A DNA stretch of 64,000 nucleotides from an uncultured Lachnospiraceae bacterium (GTDB lineage Bacteria > Bacillota > Clostridia > Lachnospirales > Lachnospiraceae), in NCBI GenBank assembly GCA_947177165.1, contig CAMWTP010000001.1, positions 159,084-223,083 on the forward strand, given 5' to 3'. Shown one piece after another: positions 56,012-63,986 of this stretch (positions within the stretch are counted from its first letter, which is position 1; the number at the start of each line of letters is the position of its first letter). The notes below the pieces were generated by a model. It made no database searches and had not been told where the DNA came from. It saw only the letters and a list, made by a program, of their open reading frames with translations. The position numbers and the translations under genes are program-made.

Positions 56012-57180
56012 TCACACTTTTGATACACGATTTCACCGTCGATTATTGTCATCAATGTGTTGGTGAACACTTCCATGGGATTTCCGTCAAAGACAGCGAT
56101 GTCTGCGTCCTTCCCCGGCTCGATGCTGCCAATCCGGTCCGACACTCCGCAGATTTTCGCGGCGTTTATGGTCATCGCCCTGAAACCGTCCTCCATCGGG
56201 AGCCCGTGCTTCACACTCAGTCCCACGCACAGCGGCAGCGACTGAATCAACGATACCGGGTGGTCTGTCGTAATTGACACCATCGCACCTGCGTTCGCGA
56301 GAATGCCCGCTGTCTTGAATGCCACATTCTGCACTTCGATCTTGTTGCGGGTCGTGAGATCCGGCCCCACAATCGCAGGAAAGCCGGAATCGACAATCTC
56401 CTCGGCGATCAGATGCCCCTCGCTGCAGTGGTCCAGTGTCATATTTAGGTCAAATTCTCTGGCTATACGTATCGCAGTGAAAATGTCATCCACGCGGTGT
56501 ACATGCGCTTTCAGCGGGATTTCCTTCGCAAACACGGGACGCCATGCCTCATAGTGGAGATTGTAGTCCGTATTGCCCTGATCCCGCTTTTCCAGATAGG
56601 ACCTCGCATTAACCAGTTCTTCCCGCAGCATCCCGGCAATCGCCATGCGCGTCACGGGTGATGTGTTCATTCCGGCATAATTTACCTTGGGGTTCTCCCC
56701 AAAAGCGATTTTCATGGCAGAAGGAAATTTTAGGATCAGATCGTCAATCCGCCTTCCGCTTGTCTTCACAACGGCAAACTGGCCTCCGACAACGTTTGCG
56801 CTGCCGGGACCAATGTTTGCGGCGGTAATGCCTGCTCTGACTGCATCAGCAAAGGCGGCATCCATCGTATTGATCGCGTCAATCGAGCGAAGCATCGGGG
56901 TAACGGGATGAACTGACTCGTTGCAGTCATCGCCCTCCTGCCCCTTCTTCTCCTCGGTGATGCCCATATGACAGTGCGCCTCGATCAGTCCCGGCATTAC
57001 CAAATGATGGTTTACATCTATTTTCATGCAGTCCGCCGACTGAGGAAGTTCGATTCGCGGAGACACCGCAAGGATTTTTCCGTCCTTGATAAGTATGCTG
57101 CCCTCGATAATATCTGTCTGATATTGTTCCCGAATCGTGTCACTCATACTGCGGATTGCCGCATTTTCCAATAAAAGCAT
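55999..57180 (-). CDS. Amidohydrolase (imidazolonepropionase-related)
   Basis: 393 residues of the metal-dependent amidohydrolase barrel. The metal ligands are visible: HxH in GLIEAHCHMGITEE (about residue 68), KAHVHRVDD (about 225), MTLDHCSEGH (about 248), and the catalytic Asp in VSITTDHPVSLIQ (about 305). EPGKDADIAVFDGNPMEVF near the end is the usual return to the beta-sandwich. Members hydrolyse cyclic amides, peptides or purine-like rings; the specific substrate is not readable. The final residues CEEIF are encoded by a type A repeat, so the natural C-terminus has been replaced or extended. Confidence 0.88.
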   Translation of the reverse strand: MLLLENAAIRSMSDTIREQYQTDIIEGSILIKDGKILAVSPRIELPQSADCMKIDVNHHLVMPGLIEAHCHMGITEEKKGQEGDDCNESVHPVTPMLRSIDAINTMDAAFADAVRAGITAANIGPGSANVVGGQFAVVKTSGRRIDDLILKFPSAMKIAFGENPKVNYAGMNTSPVTRMAIAGMLREELVNARSYLEKRDQGNTDYNLHYEAWRPVFAKEIPLKAHVHRVDDIFTAIRIAREFDLNMTLDHCSEGHLIAEEIVDSGFPAIVGPDLTTRNKIEVQNVAFKTAGILANAGAMVSITTDHPVSLIQSLPLCVGLSVKHGLPMEDGFRAMTINAAKICGVSDRIGSIEPGKDADIAVFDGNPMEVFTNTLMTIIDGEIVYQKCEEIF

Positions 57181-57197
57181 TTCTGTGCCTTTCCTAT

Positions 57198-58103
57198 TTA
57201 TTGATTCTGATCGTCAGACCTGTGCAATGGGTCGACCGGTTCGCCGTCTTTCGTAAGCTTATAGTAAATGTTGGTTCCTTCCTCAGTGTAGTAGATCGTC
57301 GGTTTTGCCACTTTTCCGACAAGATCGCCTGCAGAAACCCTGTCCCCCGGGTTCAAAGTAATACTGTCAAGCTGTCCGTAGGTGAGCATATATCCATTTC
57401 CAAGATCAAACCGGATGGTGTTACCAGTCTGCGAGTCGTAGTACACATCCGATACGATCCCATCTGCTGCTGCGGTGATGTCCTGTCCCTCGCTGGCCGC
57501 AACGACAAGCGCCGGGTTATAGCGGTACTGCTGCATTGTGGAATGGTATACCGCCTTGTCCATGCTGTAGTCCAACAGCACATCTCCGATAATCGGAAGT
57601 GCAAGGGAATCTTCCTCCGAGAAACCAAGCGGCGTATCGGCAATGATTTCCTGCTCCTGGCCCTGCTCCTGCCCCTCCATAAATACTGCTGCCTTGTCTG
57701 TACCTGCCGCAGCAGTACCTTCCTGTCTGGTATTTTCTACCTGTCCGGAATTTGCTTCCGTAAATGCCGGATCGACGTCCATGTCATTGTTATCGCTCAA
57801 GTCATAGATATCCGGATCGATATACCGGTTGTCTGTCTGTGCCTTCTTGTCTGCCCCCAAGTCTGACTCCGCCTTTCCTGACACGAACCGTGTGTCGGGC
57901 AGGCTGACATCGCCTTCCTCTGGTGTGATGTTTTCCTGTTCCAGTTTTGCAAAATCTATTCGATTTTCTTCCTTGTTCTTGTCGCCCTGCGCTGACATAT
58001 ACACGCCTGCAAGAGTAAGTGCCGACAACACAAATACTGATGCTGCAATGATACTGATCTTCTCCTTCTGCAAGGCAGGACGTTTGTTATTTCGTTTGTT
58101 CAT
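57198..58103 (-). CDS. spoIIQ: SpoIIQ-like M23 (LytM) protein, catalytically degenerate
   Basis: 301 residues: one membrane anchor (about 13-33), a long linker, and a LytM/M23 domain at about 165-295 (YRYNPALVVAASEGQDITAA, GNGYMLTYGQLDSITLNPGD, GTNIYYKLTKDGEPVDP). The zinc-binding H-x3-D and H-x-H motifs read YRYNP and IYYKL, so it should not bind zinc, as in B. subtilis SpoIIQ. Known SpoIIQ is the forespore half of the engulfment channel with SpoIIIAH. The linker is rich in E, D, Q and T. Directly upstream is a SpoIID-like gene, the pairing seen in Clostridioides difficile. Symbol by analogy. Confidence 0.78.
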   Translation of the reverse strand: MNKRNNKRPALQKEKISIIAASVFVLSALTLAGVYMSAQGDKNKEENRIDFAKLEQENITPEEGDVSLPDTRFVSGKAESDLGADKKAQTDNRYIDPDIYDLSDNNDMDVDPAFTEANSGQVENTRQEGTAAAGTDKAAVFMEGQEQGQEQEIIADTPLGFSEEDSLALPIIGDVLLDYSMDKAVYHSTMQQYRYNPALVVAASEGQDITAAADGIVSDVYYDSQTGNTIRFDLGNGYMLTYGQLDSITLNPGDRVSAGDLVGKVAKPTIYYTEEGTNIYYKLTKDGEPVDPLHRSDDQNQ

Positions 58104-58199
58104 CCTTTCCCTCCATTTCCGGCAAGCCCTTTGCCTAAGGAACCTTTACCGGTTCCTTTACCATAGCATTGACTCGTTAGGAGGTTTTTATTCATGGAT

Positions 58200-58919
58200 T
58201 TACTCGTAAATAGAGACTCTGATATCGTCGAAAAAGTACTTTAAGATTTCATAGAAATTCATGCCCTGAATTGCCAGCTCATAGGCATAATTCAGTGAAA
58301 ATCCGACTCCGTTTCCCGGCTCTAAGACAAGCATATCGGACGGTGTGGTGGTAAAAAAAGGAGCCGTGATTACTTTTCCATCTCTTGTAAGCACTGCTCC
58401 CTGCGTGGCTTCGACTGCCCGCTTTATCTCATTTAATTTTATACAGCCATTGTCATCCGACAGCAATCGGGTGAACGTGGCGTTTGTCTGGATAATTTTA
58501 TAAAAATCGACTGTCCCGGGCTGTATCTTGTCGAAATCCAGTACGTCCGGCCGCTGCTCTGTCTCCCACGCATACACGATGTTGCTGCGGGACACGATGG
58601 CGAGCGCCTTGAGATACTCCTGCTCAGGGTCCCACACTTCGTCCACGATGACAATATAATCCTCCGAACCGCTGAATACAGTGTCCTCCGGAATCACGCG
58701 ATACATCATCAGCCCTGTCAGTCTTTCCGGTCTATAATAAAAGGTACCGACATCTTCCCTGACTGATATTTCAAAGCTTTCATTTATGACACTTGTGTCA
58801 TCTTCCTCCTGCTTCCACATACGCTTATCCGGCTTGATCAGAATGCTCCCGATCAGGGGAAGGCATACGATAAAGACTATGACTCCGGTCAGCTTTCTCA
58901 CAGACGGTTCACCTGCCAT
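58200..58919 (-). CDS. SpoIID-like (SpoIID/LytB domain) protein, short
   Basis: 239 residues with an N-terminal membrane anchor (about 10-28). The SpoIID family pattern is visible in EYLKALAIVSRSNIVYAWE (compare LKAQAIAARTYA) and in LVLEPGNGVGFSLNYAYELA, MNFYEILKYFFDDI (compare GHGVGMSQYGA and EILxYYYPG). It is about 100 residues shorter than B. subtilis SpoIID, missing part of the N-terminal region. Family members are mother-cell lytic transglycosylases for engulfment. A sigma-E-like promoter can be drawn upstream. Next to the SpoIIQ-like gene this supports a sporulation role. Confidence 0.75.
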   Translation of the reverse strand: MAGEPSVRKLTGVIVFIVCLPLIGSILIKPDKRMWKQEEDDTSVINESFEISVREDVGTFYYRPERLTGLMMYRVIPEDTVFSGSEDYIVIVDEVWDPEQEYLKALAIVSRSNIVYAWETEQRPDVLDFDKIQPGTVDFYKIIQTNATFTRLLSDDNGCIKLNEIKRAVEATQGAVLTRDGKVITAPFFTTTPSDMLVLEPGNGVGFSLNYAYELAIQGMNFYEILKYFFDDIRVSIYE

Positions 58920-58937
58920 GCGCGTACAGTCATTAAT

Positions 58938-58965
58938 AATTTATGCATTTTGCAGCCTTTTATTC
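58938..58965 (-). promoter_or_regulatory. Possible sigma-E promoter of the SpoIID-like gene
   Basis: The minus strand has GAATAAA (58959-58965), 13 bp and CATAAATT (58938-58945), close to the sigma-E consensus (-35 ATA core, -10 CATACAnT), about 20 bp before the ATG at 58919. The spacing is one short of ideal. Confidence 0.35.
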
Positions 58966-58968
58966 CTG

Positions 58969-59016
58969 AGGAACTGTCCGAAGACTGCCTGTGTAAATTA
59001 TTTTTTAACAGTTCCT
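58969..59016 (-). repeat. 50-bp inverted repeat, type B, at the end of the DagK gene
   Basis: Ends AGGAACTGT and ACAGTTCCT enclose about 30 bp of variable sequence. Its outer arm encodes the last codons of the kinase gene (R-N-C, then TAA). The related copy at 60000-60048 does the same for whiA. Confidence 0.8.
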
Positions 59017-59922
59017 TACCACGATGTCCATCGCCTGTTTCTCGTTGGTGAGTGTGACTTTCCTGTGGGAACCGCCAAACTCCCCGTCAAGCGTCCATGC
59101 AACTTCATCCTCAGACTCTATGATCAGCCTGCCAGACTTAAAACTGTACATGTATGCGGTGTCTATATTCCGAATCGTGAGCGCAGCCAGTATCGAGTTG
59201 AGTTCCATGGGATTTTTCGGCATCTTGATCAGCGTCACTTCAAAAAGTCCGTCATTGAGCGCAATCTTTCCCTTAAACACATTTCCCGCAATGCTCTTAA
59301 AACCTCCTACCGAGTAAGAATTCGTGACCATTCCGTAGATAAAATTGTCCTCGATCACCATTGTCTCGCCGTTTTCCGACACGCTTGTCACTTTCAGACG
59401 GTAGGATTTGATATTCTGCAGATGTTTGACACCTTCCAGAATATATGCCATATGTCCCAGCATGTTCTTCATTTCCTGAGGCGTTCCGTATGAAACTTCA
59501 GTAAACAGCCCAAACGCCGCAATGTAGACAAAGACATCCTCGTTAAACCTGCCCACATCACAGGAGAACACCGCGCCGCTGACCACCACTTCCGCTGCCT
59601 TTTTCATGGTGGAAGGAATCTTTAAGCTGTTGGCAAAATCATTTGTACTCCCCGCCGGTATGTAGCCGATTGTCGTCTTAAAACCAGACTGCATCATCCC
59701 TGTCACGATCTCGTCGAGCGTTCCGTCCCCGCCGCTGCACACGACGAGCTCATAGCTTTTCTTGCGCTCGCGCATGGCGCGGCACGCATCTCCCCGCTCC
59801 TGCGTGGGGTAGACCGTCACTTCATATCCATCCTTCACCAGTATATCCACAATCTCCAGCAGATGATTCCTGATCAGCCCTTTGCCAGAATGTGGGTTTA
59901 AGATAAACAACGCTTTTTTCAT
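59005..59922 (-). CDS. Diacylglycerol/lipid kinase family protein (DgkB/YegS-like)
   Basis: 305 residues. The N-terminal nucleotide-binding domain has ALFILNPHSGKGLIRNH and VVCSGGDGTLDEIVTGMMQS (catalytic GGDGT, about residue 62), then TIGYIPAGSTNDFANSLKIP. The C-terminal beta-sandwich ends with DEVAWTLDGEFGGSHRKVTL (D-G-E). It phosphorylates diacylglycerol, recycling lipid from teichoic-acid or glycan assembly. The natural end appears replaced by the type B repeat (VVRNC). Confidence 0.9.
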   Translation of the reverse strand: MKKALFILNPHSGKGLIRNHLLEIVDILVKDGYEVTVYPTQERGDACRAMRERKKSYELVVCSGGDGTLDEIVTGMMQSGFKTTIGYIPAGSTNDFANSLKIPSTMKKAAEVVVSGAVFSCDVGRFNEDVFVYIAAFGLFTEVSYGTPQEMKNMLGHMAYILEGVKHLQNIKSYRLKVTSVSENGETMVIEDNFIYGMVTNSYSVGGFKSIAGNVFKGKIALNDGLFEVTLIKMPKNPMELNSILAALTIRNIDTAYMYSFKSGRLIIESEDEVAWTLDGEFGGSHRKVTLTNEKQAMDIVVRNC

Positions 59923-59999
59923 AAAAATCCCCCATGCCGCCCCTGGCGGCTGTTTTTGCGCTTTCCCTGTGTGAAAAAGTCTGCTAACTTCAGTTCTTC

Positions 60000-60048
60000 A
60001 GGAACTGTTCAGAAATTACTTGTCATGAGTTATTTATTGACAGTTCCT
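60000..60048 (-). repeat. 50-bp inverted repeat, type B, at the end of whiA
   Basis: AGGAACTGT ... ACAGTTCCT with a diverged interior. The outer arm supplies whiA codons R-N-C-Q and the TAA at 60034-60036. Compare 58969-59016. Confidence 0.8.
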
Positions 60049-60951
60049 TAGCTTCTCCGCAAGTTCGCTCAACTTTCTCAATCTGTGATTTACTCCCGAT
60101 TTTCCCACTGCGGGTGTCAGATATCCGCCCAGCTCCTTTAACGTGGCATCGGGGTATTCCAGGCGCAGCTCTGCGGCCTGCCTCAGATTGTCCGCCAGAT
60201 TGTCGAAACCGTAATGCTCCCTGATATATTGAATATCGTCGATCTGCTTTGTCGCCGCATTGACTGTCTTTGTGATGTTTGCCGTCTCGCAGTTGACTTT
60301 TCGGTTGATCGAGTTGCGCATATCCTTTAATATCCGCAGATTTTCGAGTTTCATCAGGGAAATATGCGCGCCGATGACATTCAGAAGCTCCACGATCTCT
60401 TCGCTTTCTTTAATATAGACAACCTGATATTTCTTCCGCGCCACAACCTTTGCGTGAATCTCATAAACCATCAGCGTATCCACAAGCTGCACTGCCTGTT
60501 GCGTGTCGCTGCACACAAACTCCAGGTGATATCCCTTCTCTGGATTACTCATAGAACCGATGCTCAGAAAGGCGCCTCTCAGACACGCGCGCTTACAGCA
60601 CAAGCTTTTCATCACAAGCGGGTTTACAAGATTATCCCCCTCCTTGTATTTGATCATCTGCAGCGTCCTTTTTATGACATCGCTGTCATTTTTATCCAGA
60701 TATAATGCATTCCGGCTTTGTGCATCCTGAATCGCCCCCTTCTCTGCCAGTCGCAGCCTCTCAAGAAGCATACAGCATCTGGATGCCACATAAGGTGCAT
60801 CTGCCTGAATCTCAATGATCTGCGTGCCAGATGCATCGGTTCTGACAGCGCCCGAATAGATCAGGGCTGATGCAAGCTCCGCAATCTGACAATGCCTTGC
60901 ATCATTTTCGAGCTTTACGAGTTCTCCCTTTACCTCTCCTGAAAAAGACAT
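60034..60951 (-). CDS. whiA: DNA-binding/sporulation regulator WhiA
   Basis: 305 residues. It starts MSFSGEVKGELVKL, typical WhiA, has the homing-endonuclease-like LAGLIDADG-fold core (ELASALIYSGAVRTD, CKRACLRGAFLSIGSM, GYHLEFVCSD), and the C-terminal helix-turn-helix (LADNLRQAAELRLEYPDATLKE, LGGYLTPAVGKSGVNHRLRK). In Firmicutes it influences cell division and chromosome segregation. It lies 10 bp downstream of rapZ. Its last residues (RNCQ) lie in a type B repeat. Confidence 0.95.
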   Translation of the reverse strand: MSFSGEVKGELVKLENDARHCQIAELASALIYSGAVRTDASGTQIIEIQADAPYVASRCCMLLERLRLAEKGAIQDAQSRNALYLDKNDSDVIKRTLQMIKYKEGDNLVNPLVMKSLCCKRACLRGAFLSIGSMSNPEKGYHLEFVCSDTQQAVQLVDTLMVYEIHAKVVARKKYQVVYIKESEEIVELLNVIGAHISLMKLENLRILKDMRNSINRKVNCETANITKTVNAATKQIDDIQYIREHYGFDNLADNLRQAAELRLEYPDATLKELGGYLTPAVGKSGVNHRLRKLSELAEKLRNCQ

Positions 60952-60961
60952 AGCACACCTC

Positions 60962-61813
60962 TTATTTTGTATCCCTGTGCCGAAGCGTCAGCCCGTAGTC
61001 GCCCTTATCCTTCAGCCGCTTGTACAGCTCCCCTGCAAGTGTCACACTCCTGTGCTGTCCGCCTGTGCATCCGATCGCGATGACCAGCTGATATTTCCCT
61101 TCATTAATATAGTGCGGTAGCAGAAAATTGATCATATCTGTCAGCTTGTCCACAAACTCATGCGCCTCCGGAAAGCTCATGACATAATCCTGCACTTCCC
61201 GGTCGAGCCCTGTCTTCTGTTTTAATTCATCGATATAAAACGGATTGGGCAGGAAGCGCACGTCAAACACCAGATCTGCGTCCTGCGGAATACCATGTTT
61301 AAAGCCAAAGGACATGACATTTACCATCAGACTGTTGTACGCCTGATTGCTGACGAAGATGCGGTCAAGCTCCGCCTTCAATTCCCTTGTCAGCAGATTT
61401 GTCGTGTCGATCACATAGTCCGCTGCCTGCTTAATACTTGCAAGCAGCGCCCTCTCCCTCGTAATCCCGCTCGTCAGATCACCGTCGACTGACAGCGGGT
61501 GGACACGCCTTGACTCCTTGTACCGCTTGAGCAGTATATTGTCTGCCGCCTCGAGAAACAGGATCTCAAAGGTATAGGTCTCACGCAGACGCGCCACGAG
61601 CTGGTTGACATCCTCAAAGGATTGGTCCGCCCTCACATCAAGCCCCAAAGCCACCTTCATGATCCCGTTGTCCGGCATGGCCAGCAGTTCCATAAACTTC
61701 TCGATCAGAGGCACCGGCATATTGTCCGCACAATAGTACCCTGCGTCCTCGAGCATTTTCATGGCGGTCGATTTCCCGCCGCCGCTCATGCCCGTAACGA
61801 TTACAAATCTCAT
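60962..61813 (-). CDS. rapZ: RNase adaptor/nucleotide-binding protein RapZ (YvcJ)
   Basis: 283 residues from ATG 61813, the family's usual MRFVIVTGMSG start, with AAGGATGA 8 bp upstream. The ATG three codons earlier overlaps the murB stop and has no spacing for a site. The Walker A is GMSGGGKSTAMKML (about residue 8) and Walker B-like LFLEAADNILLKRYKESRR. The C-terminal domain has IAIGCTGGQHRSVTLAGELY, where RapZ binds metabolites or RNA in E. coli. It is located between murB and whiA as in many Firmicutes; the yvcK gene often found between rapZ and whiA is absent. Confidence 0.94.
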   Translation of the reverse strand: MRFVIVTGMSGGGKSTAMKMLEDAGYYCADNMPVPLIEKFMELLAMPDNGIMKVALGLDVRADQSFEDVNQLVARLRETYTFEILFLEAADNILLKRYKESRRVHPLSVDGDLTSGITRERALLASIKQAADYVIDTTNLLTRELKAELDRIFVSNQAYNSLMVNVMSFGFKHGIPQDADLVFDVRFLPNPFYIDELKQKTGLDREVQDYVMSFPEAHEFVDKLTDMINFLLPHYINEGKYQLVIAIGCTGGQHRSVTLAGELYKRLKDKGDYGLTLRHRDTK

Positions 61814-61818
61814 CCCTA

Positions 61819-62784
61819 TCATCCTTTCTCTGCGAACCCCAGCAAAATGACTTCGGGTTCGATTGTGACCTGCGACGACCGCTCCACCCGCTTCTGAACT
61901 TCCCTGATCAGTGTGCAGATATCTGCCGCAGTCGCATTGTCCCTGTTCACGACAAATCCGCAGTGTTTCTCGGAAACCTGTGCTCCACCAACCGAAAATC
62001 CCCTAAGTCCCGCGTCTTCGATCAGCTTCGCCGCAAAGTATCCAGCCGGCCGCTTGAAAGTGGAGCCTGCACTCGGGTATTCCAGCGGCTGTTTGTCGCG
62101 TCTTCTCGATGCAAGATCCTCCATCTTTGCCCGGATCTCCTGTCTGTCTCCCGGTGCAAGCGCGATGGCCACATCCAGCACGATCAGCGGCTCTTCCTTC
62201 AGAATGCTGTGCCTGTAGGAAAAATGCATCTCGTCCGCACTTTTTTCAACGACCGCTGCGTCCGGCGTCATCAACCGCACCCGCCTTACTACATGGCGCA
62301 TCTCCCCGTCATATGCGCCCGCATTCATCACAATCGCACCGCCCAGACTTCCGGGGATACCCGCCGCAAACTCAAATCCTGTCAATCCGTACTCATAAGC
62401 CCTGTGCGCGATGGCCGCCAGCGAGGCTCCCGCCTCACAGACAAGCACGGTATGATCTGTGCTGTCCAACGCAATATTTCCATATTCCTTTGACAGATGG
62501 AGCACGACACCTCTGATCCCGCTGTCACTGACAAGCACATTGCTGCCGTTTCCCAGGAGAATATAGTCTCTGCCAGGCTCGGAAAGTCCCTCTGACCGCA
62601 GCACCGCAAGTACTTCTGCCAGCTCTGCGGAAGATTTTATTTCCACAAAGATGTCAGCTTCACCACCCACGCGGAAGGTGGTGTGAGCTGACATTTTTTC
62701 ATTTACAAGTATTTGCTCCGGCTGTAAGACGCCGGACAGTCTTTGGTAGAGTTGTCGTTTTACCTTGTCATCAAACTCTTTCAA
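61819..62784 (-). CDS. murB: UDP-N-acetylenolpyruvoylglucosamine reductase
   Basis: 321 residues, type II MurB length. The FAD-binding part is HTTFRVGGEADIFVEI and YILLGNGSNVLVSDSGIRG, with AGIPGSLGGAIVMNAGAYDG (about residue 135). The catalytic serine lies in LEYPSAGSTFKRPAG, with LIEDAGLRGFSVGGAQVSEK and the Glu in VTIEPEVILLGF. It reduces UDP-GlcNAc-enolpyruvate to UDP-MurNAc. Codons 29-47 form a long RNA stem (see findings). Confidence 0.95.
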   Translation of the reverse strand: MKEFDDKVKRQLYQRLSGVLQPEQILVNEKMSAHTTFRVGGEADIFVEIKSSAELAEVLAVLRSEGLSEPGRDYILLGNGSNVLVSDSGIRGVVLHLSKEYGNIALDSTDHTVLVCEAGASLAAIAHRAYEYGLTGFEFAAGIPGSLGGAIVMNAGAYDGEMRHVVRRVRLMTPDAAVVEKSADEMHFSYRHSILKEEPLIVLDVAIALAPGDRQEIRAKMEDLASRRRDKQPLEYPSAGSTFKRPAGYFAAKLIEDAGLRGFSVGGAQVSEKHCGFVVNRDNATAADICTLIREVQKRVERSSQVTIEPEVILLGFAEKG

Positions 62785-62806
62785 ATGATTACCTCTTGCT
62801 CTATAC

Positions 62807-63754
62807 TTATTCTAATACCAACTTCGCCGCGCCATAGATTCCAGCGTCATTGCCGAGCGTCGCAAGCTTGAACTGCACATCTTTGGAACCGTGGAATACA
62901 TATTTTGTGTAATATTTCGAAACGTATTCGCACAGAATCTCACCTGCCTTGGACACACCGCCGCCAAGGACAAATACCTCCGGATTGACAACGCCTGCGA
63001 TTGCGGCAAATCCTTTTCCGAGATAATTGCCGAACTGCTCTGCAACTTCACAGGCGAGCGCATCCCCCTCCTTGACAGCGTCAAACACCGCTTTGGCGCT
63101 GAGTCTTCCGTCCGCCTTCGCAGCTCTGAGCACGCTGTCCTGCGCGGACGCTGCAAGCTTCCTCTCTGCAAGGCGCACCACACCTGTCGCGGAAGCATAC
63201 TGTTCCAGACAGCCGTGATTGCCGCAGCCGCACGCATCAGGCTCATCGTCCTCAATATGAATATGGCCGATCTCACCGCCGGCTCCCGTCGCGCCCGTCA
63301 CCATCTTCCCGTTAATGATGATGCCGCCGCCAACACCCGTTCCCAGTGTGGCTAATACCATGTTTGAGCAGCCCTTTCCGCCGCCGCACCACATCTCGCC
63401 GAGCGCCGCAACATTGGCATCGTTACCTGCCTTCACCGGCATCTGCAGCAAACCGCCGAGCGTTTCATTGATATTCATCACTTCCCAGCCTAGATTGACC
63501 GCCCTATGTACGACACCATTATCGTCCACAGGCCCCGGAACACCGATTCCCACACCTGTCACATCTTCCCTGGAAATATTCTTCTCCGCGATCTTATCCA
63601 GAATCGCCCTGGCGATATCCGGCAAAATCCTGCTGCCATTCTCCTCTTTTCTGGTCGGTATCTCCCACTTTTCCAGCACATTCCCCGCCGTGTCAAACAG
63701 ACCAATCTTCACTGTAGTTCCACCCAGATCCACTCCAAAACAATACTTACCCAT
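62807..63754 (-). CDS. ROK-family glucokinase
   Basis: 315 residues. The ATP site is CFGVDLGGTTVKIGLFDTAG, the catalytic loop VGIGVPGPVDDNGVVHRAVN, and the sugar-binding GNDANVAALGEMW. The ROK zinc motif is HIHIEDDEPDACGCGNHGCLE (C-x-C-x4-C, about residue 180). The length and motif set match cytoplasmic glucokinases of Firmicutes. AAGGAG lies 9 bp before the ATG. It lies 23 bp upstream of murB, so it probably leads the murB-rapZ-whiA operon. Confidence 0.92.
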   Translation of the reverse strand: MGKYCFGVDLGGTTVKIGLFDTAGNVLEKWEIPTRKEENGSRILPDIARAILDKIAEKNISREDVTGVGIGVPGPVDDNGVVHRAVNLGWEVMNINETLGGLLQMPVKAGNDANVAALGEMWCGGGKGCSNMVLATLGTGVGGGIIINGKMVTGATGAGGEIGHIHIEDDEPDACGCGNHGCLEQYASATGVVRLAERKLAASAQDSVLRAAKADGRLSAKAVFDAVKEGDALACEVAEQFGNYLGKGFAAIAGVVNPEVFVLGGGVSKAGEILCEYVSKYYTKYVFHGSKDVQFKLATLGNDAGIYGAAKLVLE

Positions 63755-63790
63755 ATTCCCACTCCTTGTAACTTAAAGTCATTAAATCCC

Positions 63791-63873
63791 GAAGAACGCA
63801 GAAAGCGGCGTTCTTCCCGCATGAAGTTTTAGTTATCTTAGTCAGCGTCCTCTGCTGACTTAGAAAATCTCTT
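63791..63873 (-). repeat. 83-bp structured repeat, type A
   Basis: AAGAGATTTTCTAAG, hairpin 1 AGTCAGC/GCTGACT, CTAAGATAACTAAAACTTCA, then hairpin 2 GAAGAACGC/GCGTTCTTC. Hairpin 1 has a different sequence from the 55931 copy but the same pairing. Confidence 0.85.
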
Positions 63874-63902
63874 CTTGATGCCTTGATGCTCTCACCAACC
63901 CG

Positions 63903-63986
63903 GAAGAACGCCGCTCTTTGCGTTCTTCCCACATGAAGTTTTAGTTTTTCTTAGTCAGCGTCCTCTGCTGACTTAGAAAATCTCTT
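63903..63986 (-). repeat. 84-bp structured repeat, type A
   Basis: It has the same layout as the 63791 copy, 29 bp apart in direct orientation. Its first box (AAGAGATTTTCTAA) again offers codons EEIF and a stop, preceded by GIEH up to the window edge, so an upstream gene probably ends here as the amidohydrolase does. That part is too short to call a gene. Confidence 0.85.

Noticed and set aside
58137..58160. Inverted repeat AAGGAACC/GGTTCCTT between the spoIID-like and spoIIQ-like genes as a terminator
   Set aside because: The stem is only 8 bp and no T-run follows on the minus strand; it is not a convincing terminator and not a member of the type B repeat.
63747..63932. 61-codon minus-strand frame upstream of the glucokinase
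   Set aside because: It consists of two type A repeats and the sequence between them, so it is open by chance.
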